DNA of 7,289 nucleotides from Bacteroidota bacterium (lineage in GTDB: Bacteria; Bacteroidota; Bacteroidia; Bacteroidales; Dysgonomonadaceae), in NCBI GenBank assembly GCA_023424395.1, contig JAFADY010000059.1, positions 1 to 7,289 of the forward strand, written 5' to 3'. Positions 1 through 5,246 of the stretch are shown here, one piece after another; position 1 is the first letter of the stretch; each line of letters begins with the position of its first letter. Under the pieces are notes generated by a model. That model was not told the DNA's origin and did no database searches. It was given only the letters and a program-made list of their open reading frames with translations. Both the position numbers and the translations under genes were made by a program.

Positions 1-1030
1 CGCCGCTCTCATTCACCTGTTCTTTAACCTGATTGCGACGACGATATTTTTGATTACCTTCTATATCTTCAATTCCTTTCTGCACTTTGCATTTATGGAA
101 GAGGTGGCGACACCCGTCGGCATCGCACTCATTCACTCGATCTTTAACATCGGCGCTACCGTGCTCCTTTTCCCGTTTGCCAACCAGCTGACCGATCTGA
201 CAAAGGTTGTTCTCAAGGATCCGCCGCAAACGCATCCTGCTACCGTAGAAGAGCAGCTGTTCCGCAGACTGGATGAGCGTTTCATTCAGGAGCCCGCGCT
301 GGCTGTGGCACAGGCCAAGGAAGTGCTTGCGCAGATGAGCAATTACGTAGAGGAAAATGTAAATCAGGCAATCAGCTTAGGAATTAACGGCCAAAAATTT
401 AATCGGCAGACCTATGAATCCATTTTCAAAACGGAAGAGCTCATCGACACCTACTCCGACAAGCTTGGTACGTATCTGGTTCGTCTCAGCCAACAGCCGC
501 TTAACGAGCAGGATAACAGCACCGTCAATATGCTCCTGTTCACACTCAGCGATCTGACCAGCATCGATGATTATTCCAACCGTATTGCCGAGGCTTTCCG
601 CGGAAAAGATAAAGATCGAGTCAGCTTTACGCCCGAGGCGGAGGAAGAGCTTGCCATTTTCCTGCATGCTCTCCAGCGCGTCACAAGCGATGCCATTGAC
701 GTTTTGGTTCGTCAGGATGAAACCGATGCATTGCGCATTGAGCCGTTGGGCGAGGTTGTTCATGATCTGACAAAAAAACTTCGTAAGCGTCACCTGAAAC
801 GAGTCAGGGAAGGACGCTGTACGGTGGAGCATGGCATTCATTTTTTAGAAATCGTAAACTCGGCCGACCGTATCAGCGAGCACTGCTCACACATTGGCAG
901 CCGTCTGATCGAACTGAAGGCCGGCGAGCTCGATATGCATGAGTATAAAAAAACCATTCGAAGCGATGAGCGTTTCGATCGGCTCTATCGCGAATATCGT
1001 ACAAAGTACAAATTACCGCCAAAGAAATAA
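1..1030 (+). CDS. Na/Pi cotransporter family protein with PhoU-like C-terminal domain (5'-truncated)
   Basis: This is the C-terminal 342 residues of a sodium-dependent phosphate transporter-like membrane protein. The frame is open from base 2, so the gene begins before the window; a TTG at 50 is an internal codon, not the start. Two hydrophobic segments each carry a similar motif, IHLFFNLIATT and IHSIFNIGATVLLFPF, as in the second half of the Na/Pi cotransporter II repeat family. The QSSS motifs usual for this family would lie upstream and cannot be checked. From about residue 85 the protein is soluble, charged and helical, which fits the PhoU-like domain fused to bacterial NptA-type members; that domain is thought to link transport to phosphate status. 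The gene ends with TAA at 1028-1030, followed by a strong hairpin terminator. The family call is confident; actual phosphate transport is inferred. Confidence 0.88.
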   Translation, partial: AALIHLFFNLIATTIFLITFYIFNSFLHFAFMEEVATPVGIALIHSIFNIGATVLLFPFANQLTDLTKVVLKDPPQTHPATVEEQLFRRLDERFIQEPALAVAQAKEVLAQMSNYVEENVNQAISLGINGQKFNRQTYESIFKTEELIDTYSDKLGTYLVRLSQQPLNEQDNSTVNMLLFTLSDLTSIDDYSNRIAEAFRGKDKDRVSFTPEAEEELAIFLHALQRVTSDAIDVLVRQDETDALRIEPLGEVVHDLTKKLRKRHLKRVREGRCTVEHGIHFLEIVNSADRISEHCSHIGSRLIELKAGELDMHEYKKTIRSDERFDRLYREYRTKYKLPPKK

Positions 1031-1042
1031 TCAACCCATAGA

Positions 1043-1073
1043 AAAAAGGATACAGCAACGCTGTATCCTTTTT
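1043..1073. terminator. Bidirectional rho-independent terminator
   Basis: A perfect 14-base inverted repeat (AAAAAGGATACAGC at 1043-1056, GCTGTATCCTTTTT at 1060-1073) has a 3-base loop. The A-run on the left and the T-run on the right supply a U-tract on either strand. It lies between the convergent transporter gene (stop at 1030) and PAQR gene (stop at 1095) and probably ends both transcripts. Confidence 0.9.
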
Positions 1074-1094
1074 CATTGTCCCCGATCCCATCAT

Positions 1095-1766
1095 CTAAAG
1101 CGCATAAAAGTAAACCGCAATAAATTGCAGAAAGCATCCAAGCACGACAAAAAGATGAAAGACGGAATGCATATACCGGATTTTTGCTCCCAGTCCATAA
1201 AGGATCGCACCTACTGTAAAGGAGATTCCGCCGGCCAAAAGCCACATCGCTCCGGGAAACGTCATCGCCCGGATGGTAGCAGGAAAACAAAAGATGATTC
1301 CCCAACCCATGGCCAGATAGCAGATCATGGAAAATACACGGTAATTATGCAAATCAATCGCATTGAAAACAATCGCCAGAATGGCACAGCCCCACTCAAT
1401 GCCGAAAAGAATCCATGCCATCAGAAGATTTTCCGGCCTTAACGCGACAAATATGATAGGAGTATACGTTCCTGCGATCAATAAATAGATATCACAATGA
1501 TCGATAATGCGCATGACCTGTTTCCCCATATTTTTATTCAGTCCATGATAGATGCTGGAGATCGTAAACACAAGAATCATTGACGTACCGTATATCGAAG
1601 AAGAAACTACCGCCCATGCATCATGGTACTTTGCTGATTTGACAATACAGAGCACGAGGATAGCCACCGCCATGGACGCACCGACAATATGGGTCACCAT
1701 ATTCATAATCTCTTCTCCTCGTGTATACTCCGGAAAGGCCCGGTCGGCCAGCGCTGTTCTCGACAT
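1095..1766 (-). CDS. PAQR / hemolysin III family seven-helix membrane protein
   Basis: This is a 223-residue integral membrane protein of the PAQR/hemolysin III (YqfA/HlyIII-like) family, at the normal length for bacterial members. Conserved features are visible in order: a short N-terminus with GEEIMNMVTH (17-26), SSIYH around S70/H74, RIIDHCDIYLLIAGTYTP (86-103) with D89, H90 and D92, and HSVFH (200-204). In characterised PAQR proteins the SxxxH and HxxxH motifs hold a zinc ion in a hydrolase-like site, and all of these residues are present here. About seven helices are visible (roughly 23-43, 50-70, 86-107, 113-133, 143-163, 170-192, 199-219). The ATG at 1766 is supported by an AAGGAGGA ribosome binding site 4 bases upstream. 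Bacterial PAQR roles are mostly unresolved (membrane homeostasis or hydrolase activity), and the hemolysin name is historical. It appears monocistronic. Confidence 0.93.
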   Translation of the reverse strand: MSRTALADRAFPEYTRGEEIMNMVTHIVGASMAVAILVLCIVKSAKYHDAWAVVSSSIYGTSMILVFTISSIYHGLNKNMGKQVMRIIDHCDIYLLIAGTYTPIIFVALRPENLLMAWILFGIEWGCAILAIVFNAIDLHNYRVFSMICYLAMGWGIIFCFPATIRAMTFPGAMWLLAGGISFTVGAILYGLGAKIRYMHSVFHLFVVLGCFLQFIAVYFYAL

Positions 1767-1770
1767 AATA

Positions 1771-1778
1771 TCCTCCTT
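1771..1778 (-). promoter_or_regulatory. Ribosome binding site of the PAQR gene
   Basis: AAGGAGGA on the - strand lies 4 bases before the ATG at 1764-1766. This fixes that ATG as the start. Confidence 0.85.
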
Positions 1779-1794
1779 CGACGTCTTTCTATCT

Positions 1795-1800
1795 ATTATA
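1795..1800 (-). promoter_or_regulatory. Candidate -10 box of the PAQR gene
   Basis: A perfect TATAAT on the - strand lies about 30 bases before the start codon. No good -35 hexamer is seen at 16-18 bases; the nearest is a weak TTCATT at about 19 bases. The promoter call is therefore tentative. Confidence 0.45.
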
Positions 1801-1861
1801 TAGAAAAATACGGATAAAAAATGAATGAATACGATTCTTCAAGAAAAGTGAGAACAAAAAA

Positions 1862-1874
1862 AGGGACGCTGCCT
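1862..1874. repeat. 13-base sequence shared with the terminator at the right edge
   Basis: AGGGACGCTGCCT occurs here and again, identically, at 7211-7223, where it is the left half of a terminator hairpin. Here it is preceded by a run of seven A (a T-run on the - strand), but the matching right arm is absent; the sequence instead continues into the hairpin at 1883-1923. It looks like one half of a terminator of the same type. Confidence 0.6.
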
Positions 1875-1882
1875 CAGAAATG

Positions 1883-1923
1883 AATGATGGCGGCAACGGT
1901 AAAAGCCGGTCGCCGCCATCATT
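1883..1923. other. Large intergenic hairpin between the surface protein and PAQR genes
   Basis: A perfect 12-base inverted repeat (AATGATGGCGGC at 1883-1894, GCCGCCATCATT at 1912-1923) encloses a smaller internal stem, CGGT/GCCG around an AAAA loop. It lies 40 bases after the stop of the surface protein gene. No T-run follows it directly on either strand; on the - strand a seven-T run appears only about 17 bases after the stem. It may be a 3' stabilising structure, an atypical terminator or a short intergenic repeat element. Confidence 0.6.
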
Positions 1924-1962
1924 ATAAAATTGCATACAATACTTTAAGAGAATCCTGTCGGT

Positions 1963-3408
1963 TTATTTACTATATTTTCCTCTTTTTCCGGATGCGGTGA
2001 TTCCAATGATTCCTAATCCGGAAACAAACAGCAGGGAAACCCATAGGATTCTACTATTGTCTCCTGTGTTCGGATTTGTTTTTTTGGAAGCTAAAGGAGT
2101 GTTTTTTTGAGGATTCGTTGGCTTGGGAGCAGTCACAATTTTTTCATTGACAAAAGTCACTTGCTGATAAACGCTGTAACGATCATTGTCATTTTCCGCA
2201 TCTTCATTGTAAAAATTTACGGTTCCATTCCAAAGGGCGATTCCATAAGTCTTATCCGACTTGATATATCCTGCGGGCGCTGTCTTTTCTCCCAACATAT
2301 AGAATCCCTCCGGAACATCAAAAGCTGCAATGCCGTTCGTATCCGAAACCGCTTCAAAGTTCCTGCCGACAGAATTCCCCGTACCGGTCAGTGAAAAGGT
2401 TGCTCCGGCAAGCGGATTCCCCTCAGCGTCCGTCTTTTTTACCGTAAACTGATATGTGACCTCAGGGATCACAAGCTTTTCGTTGACAAAAGTCACCTGT
2501 TTATATATGACGTATTTGAAATTGCTGTCATCGGGCTCATCCTCGTTATAAACATACACGCCGGCTTCTCCGCCCCATCCCAAAGTTGTATGGTCAATAT
2601 CACTGCGAACCGCAATTGCATAGGCATCACTTGATTTCACGTACCCGTCGGGAGCGGTTTTCTCAAACAAAAGATAATTGCCTTCCGGAACCGTAAAGGT
2701 TGCGATGCCGTCTTCCCCGGAGACAGCATTGAAAACTCTCCCCTCAAAATCACCGGTACCGGCCAAGGAAAAAGTTGCTCCGGCAAGCGGATTTCCCTCA
2801 ACATCCGCCTTTTTTACGCTGAATGAATACGCCGAATATGCGTTTTCAAAGTTGTTATCATAAACATCGTTGCCCAGAAGCGCAACTTCGGCACTGATTT
2901 CGCCGGCTTGAACAGTAAGAATCAGATAGCGTTCGGCTTCGGAATATGTCCATCCGGCTTTGCCGTCATTCTTTTCGGTCAGCCTCAAGACGATCCCTTG
3001 CTTCGGCACTTGATCATTGCCGGTAAAATCATCCCAGTGATGTAAAGCATCCACTTTGGCAGGATCAATCGTTCCGCCTAAAGTAAATATCTGTTTGCCT
3101 TCACCGTTTGTGGTAATTGTATTGTTCGTAAAAGCAATCCCGCAGTCTTCCGGGGTTACGCTGTTGTCCGGTGTAAATACAACCATATGATTGTCGTTTT
3201 CTCCGACAGTCCCATACTCAAGTTCAAAGCTGAATGTCTCCTCTCCCGGTTCTGCCTCTCCACTCTTGATAACATTCTTCTTTACCTGAAAAGTAAACGG
3301 TTTCGGAGTATCATCGTTCGTCGCTGCCGATACCGCTGTCGGGAAACAGCCGAGCACCAGAATACAACTCAGCAATATTCTAAACAACTTATGTATCTTT
3401 CTTTTCAT
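1963..3408 (-). CDS. Secreted sortase-anchored surface protein with Spy0128-like and two SpaA/CnaB isopeptide domains
   Basis: This 481-residue protein is predicted to be exported and covalently wall-anchored. Residues 1-28 form a classic signal peptide (MKRKIHK, a hydrophobic core, then AVSA). Residues 36-190 resemble the Spy0128/FctA pilin isopeptide domain (FTFQVKK, FSFELEYG, ending NFENAYS). Two SpaA/CnaB-like domains follow at about 192-311 and 319-423. Each shows the expected isopeptide set: Lys in VKKxD (K200, K325), Glu in EKTAP (E249, E374) and Asn in VNEK (N309, N421). A Pro-rich linker leads to NPNTG (445-449), a hydrophobic helix and the basic tail KRGKYSK. NPNTG replaces the usual LPXTG. 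The start at 3408 is chosen for its strong Shine-Dalgarno and signal peptide; a TTG 39 bases upstream has neither. No sortase gene is in the window. It could be a minor pilin or a stand-alone adhesin. Confidence 0.9.
   Translation of the reverse strand: MKRKIHKLFRILLSCILVLGCFPTAVSAATNDDTPKPFTFQVKKNVIKSGEAEPGEETFSFELEYGTVGENDNHMVVFTPDNSVTPEDCGIAFTNNTITTNGEGKQIFTLGGTIDPAKVDALHHWDDFTGNDQVPKQGIVLRLTEKNDGKAGWTYSEAERYLILTVQAGEISAEVALLGNDVYDNNFENAYSAYSFSVKKADVEGNPLAGATFSLAGTGDFEGRVFNAVSGEDGIATFTVPEGNYLLFEKTAPDGYVKSSDAYAIAVRSDIDHTTLGWGGEAGVYVYNEDEPDDSNFKYVIYKQVTFVNEKLVIPEVTYQFTVKKTDAEGNPLAGATFSLTGTGNSVGRNFEAVSDTNGIAAFDVPEGFYMLGEKTAPAGYIKSDKTYGIALWNGTVNFYNEDAENDNDRYSVYQQVTFVNEKIVTAPKPTNPQKNTPLASKKTNPNTGDNSRILWVSLLFVSGLGIIGITASGKRGKYSK
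2140..2454 (-). repeat. Second SpaA/CnaB domain-coding repeat unit
   Basis: This codes for the domain running from YQFTVKK to VNEK. It is a diverged copy of the unit at 2476-2835. Shared protein strings include EGNPLAGATFSL, VPEG and QVTFVNEK, and the matching DNA is also clearly similar (for example GTTGCTCCGGCAAGCGGATT in both units). This indicates internal duplication within the gene. Confidence 0.8.
2476..2835 (-). repeat. First SpaA/CnaB domain-coding repeat unit
   Basis: This unit is about 45 bases longer than its partner at 2140-2454. The extra length is mainly an insertion before the YNED segment (around SDIDHTTLGWGGEAG). Domain edges were set by the VKK and VNEK motifs and are approximate. 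Confidence 0.8.
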
Positions 3409-3412
3409 TTTT

Positions 3413-3420
3413 TCCTCCTT
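3413..3420 (-). promoter_or_regulatory. Ribosome binding site deciding the start of the surface protein gene
   Basis: AAGGAGGA on the - strand lies 4 bases before the ATG at 3406-3408. It selects this ATG over the in-frame TTG at 3445-3447, which has no comparable site. Confidence 0.85.
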
Positions 3421-3482
3421 ATTTTTAAGCTCCCTGTTTTCCTGCAATCTGATAAAAGCTCACTCTAAGAAACGTTTTCTCA

Positions 3483-3505
3483 ACTCTTTCACACAGCAAA
3501 AGAGT
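3483..3505 (-). other. Leader hairpin upstream of the surface protein gene
   Basis: A 7-base stem (ACTCTTT at 3483-3489, AAAGAGT at 3499-3505) has a 9-base loop. It lies in the roughly 130-base leader between the candidate promoter and the start codon. No T-run follows, so it is not a terminator. Its function is unknown. Confidence 0.4.
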
Positions 3506-3542
3506 CTTCTCTCCCGTAAAACGCAAAGTGTATCCTAAGAAC

Positions 3543-3548
3543 ATTATA
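3543..3548 (-). promoter_or_regulatory. Candidate -10 box of the surface protein gene
   Basis: A perfect TATAAT on the - strand lies about 135 bases before the start codon. Sequences at the -35 distance (ATGCAC or AATGCA) match the consensus poorly. If it is a real promoter, it may need an activator. A CCC-AAAT-GGG dyad lies just upstream, at about 3574-3582. Confidence 0.5.
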
Positions 3549-3610
3549 AGAATTTACAGAAAAAGTGCATTCCCCAAATGGGTACTGCCTGAAATCATTT
3601 TTGATGAAAT

Positions 3611-3637
3611 CAAAAACACCCGATTTTCGTCGGGTGT
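3611..3637 (-). terminator. Rho-independent terminator of the signalling operon
   Basis: An 8-base stem (ACACCCGA at 3616-3623, TCGGGTGT at 3630-3637) has a 6-base loop. Read on the - strand it is followed by TTTTTG. It lies 35 bases after the response regulator stop and separates that operon from the surface protein gene. Confidence 0.88.
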
Positions 3638-3672
3638 CAGCTAAAATGGGCTGTTCATTAAAATTATTTCAA

Positions 3673-4296
3673 TCAAAAGCCGTTGACAATGAGACGCTTG
3701 CTGACAACCATTGCTGTCAGCTTTGTTTTGGATGAAAATCCAGTTTTGAAAAGCATGTTGCTGATATGCTTTTTCACACAGTCCGCGGTCACCCCTAATT
3801 CCCCAGCCATCTCTTTATAGGTCATTCCCTCGACCATAAGGTGCAGAACTCTGACCTCCGCTTCGGTAAATTCAGAGCTTTGGATATTGCCGATCCGTAC
3901 TTCCGGCGTTTTCTCCGGATAAACGGACTCTCCTCTCATAGTTTGTTCCACAACTGTCATCAGCTCCGTCTGACTGACATCCTTAAAATAGATGCTATCC
4001 GCGCCGACTTCCCTTGCGCGATTCAGATATCCGGCATCCAGCATAGAGGTAACAATAATGATCTTGATTTTAGGGCAACGGAGTTTGATGGCTTTGGTGG
4101 CGACAAATCCGCTTTCATCGTGTTCTGTACATATGTCCATGAGAATAAGGTCGACTTGGCTTAAATCACAAAATCTCTCCGCATCACCGGCAGCAGAGAA
4201 AGAGCCGTACAGATGATACCCCTCCGCCTGTGTAACATACATTTCCATTGTTTCGCGCATCATACGCTGATCTTCGATTATCAGCACGTTAATCAT
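3673..4296 (-). CDS. Response regulator, NarL/FixJ type (receiver + LuxR HTH)
   Basis: This 207-residue DNA-binding response regulator is the output of the two-component system encoded just upstream. The receiver domain (1-120) has the acidic pair E8/D9, phospho-acceptor D54 in LILMDI, the switch residue T83 or S84 in IIIVTS, and K105 in YFKD. The C-terminal LuxR/GerE helix-turn-helix (about 142-203) reads FTEAEVRVLHLMVEGMTYKE followed by VTADCVKKHISNM, where VKKHI is the recognition-helix region. Length and order are normal for the family. Its start overlaps the kinase stop by 4 bases (ATGA at 4293-4296), so translation is probably coupled. Phosphorylation by the adjacent kinase is inferred from gene order. 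Its DNA target is not known; the operon's own promoter and the downstream surface protein gene are the closest candidates. Confidence 0.96.
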   Translation of the reverse strand: MINVLIIEDQRMMRETMEMYVTQAEGYHLYGSFSAAGDAERFCDLSQVDLILMDICTEHDESGFVATKAIKLRCPKIKIIIVTSMLDAGYLNRAREVGADSIYFKDVSQTELMTVVEQTMRGESVYPEKTPEVRIGNIQSSEFTEAEVRVLHLMVEGMTYKEMAGELGVTADCVKKHISNMLFKTGFSSKTKLTAMVVSKRLIVNGF

Positions 4297-5246
4297 TTCA
4301 TTTGCTCCAATCTGACCGGAATAGACACGATGAGTTCAAATCTCGGCACGGTTCCCACTTTCATAATTCCCCCCGCCTGTTTTACAAGAGTACGCAGCGA
4401 AGTCAGACCGCCGCCCTCTACAATTTTTTCTGCCGGCAATGCGCCGCTGTTAGTTACGCAAACCGAGACCATATCATCACTGTATGTCAAACAAACATAC
4501 AATTCTTTGGCTCTGGCATGGTGTGCCGCATTGGTCATACATTCCCGTATGACAGAAAGAAAAATCTCTTGTACAGTTGTCTCCTCGGGAAAAATCCCGT
4601 CAAAGAATACTTGAATCCCCAGACTATGCGCCGCTTTCGTCAACTCGATGACGGGCTCCTGTTTCTCCTGCGGATCGTTTTCGTGTTTTAAAAGACGAAT
4701 TGTTTTTTTCCATGCTGTGAAATCCGACGTGTCTATCGGTTTTTTCTGCTTCAACAGTTGTCTTGTCGCAATTAAATTTCTGCCAATATCGTCATGCACC
4801 CGGATTTTTATGCTCAAAATTTCTTCCTTGCGAATCAGTGAAATCATATTCGCAGAAAGCCGGCGAATCCGTTCAGAATCCTCCTCTAACTTCTGATTAC
4901 CCTTTTCCAGTTCCTTTTGCCTGAGATAAATTTCTGTGACATCGGATGCCGTGACTTGTGTATAAATACTTCCTTCCCGTGTAGCGATCTGTTCCTGTGT
5001 GAATTTCCATGAGTGTCCGTCTTCCAGCAAAAAAATATCCGCATCCTGCCGTCTTCCGTCTGGTCTTTCTTCCAGGAATGCTCGTAATTCCTGCAGACTT
5101 TGAAGATCTTTTCCGGTCAAATCCAAAAATACCCGGTACATTTGGTGATTGCAAAGTATCAATGTACCGTTTTTATTAAAAAAACAGATTCCGTCCGGCA
5201 AATGATCGAGAGCCTCTTTTACAGAATAATTCAACAATCGCTTCAT
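4293..5246 (-). CDS. Soluble PAS-domain sensor histidine kinase
   Basis: This 317-residue cytoplasmic histidine kinase has no membrane segments. The N-terminus (about 8-110) is PAS-like (ALDHLPDGICFFNKNGTLIL; then YTQVTASDVTE). A coiled coil (about 107-145) leads to the phosphorylation helix VHDDIGRNLIATRQLL with the predicted phospho-acceptor H151. The C-terminal ATP-binding domain has an N-box, IRECMTNAAHHA (N239), and a glycine-rich GGGLTSL (278-284). The first G-box reads TNSG, with Asn266 where Asp is usual; I believe related Firmicute kinases also carry Asn there, but this was not checked. The start ATG overlaps the stop of the membrane sensor by 4 bases (ATGA at 5243-5246), with GGAGA about 9 bases upstream. 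It probably phosphorylates the downstream regulator and may take its input from the membrane protein upstream. Confidence 0.92.
   Translation of the reverse strand: MKRLLNYSVKEALDHLPDGICFFNKNGTLILCNHQMYRVFLDLTGKDLQSLQELRAFLEERPDGRRQDADIFLLEDGHSWKFTQEQIATREGSIYTQVTASDVTEIYLRQKELEKGNQKLEEDSERIRRLSANMISLIRKEEILSIKIRVHDDIGRNLIATRQLLKQKKPIDTSDFTAWKKTIRLLKHENDPQEKQEPVIELTKAAHSLGIQVFFDGIFPEETTVQEIFLSVIRECMTNAAHHARAKELYVCLTYSDDMVSVCVTNSGALPAEKIVEGGGLTSLRTLVKQAGGIMKVGTVPRFELIVSIPVRLEQMK

Noticed and set aside
377..841. - strand reading frame of 154 codons inside the transporter gene.
   Set aside because: It lies opposite a clear protein-coding frame, has no ribosome binding site and no recognisable protein features.
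939..1442. + strand frame of 167 codons running from the transporter end into the PAQR gene.
   Set aside because: It crosses the bidirectional terminator, is antisense to a well-supported membrane protein, and its low-complexity basic composition is not protein-like.
3409..3447. N-terminal extension of the surface protein from a TTG at 3447.
   Set aside because: The extension is charged, precedes an obvious signal peptide and has no ribosome binding site; the ATG at 3408 has a strong one.
3467..3480. cre-like (CcpA) site around AAACGTTT in the leader of the surface protein gene.
   Set aside because: Only the centre matches; the conserved outer TG and CA are mostly missing on both strands.
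3598..3616. Second hairpin TTTTTGAT/ATCAAAAA next to the regulator terminator, as an antiterminator.
   Set aside because: It is all AT-rich, reuses the terminator's T-run and has no sign of a switching partner; probably incidental.
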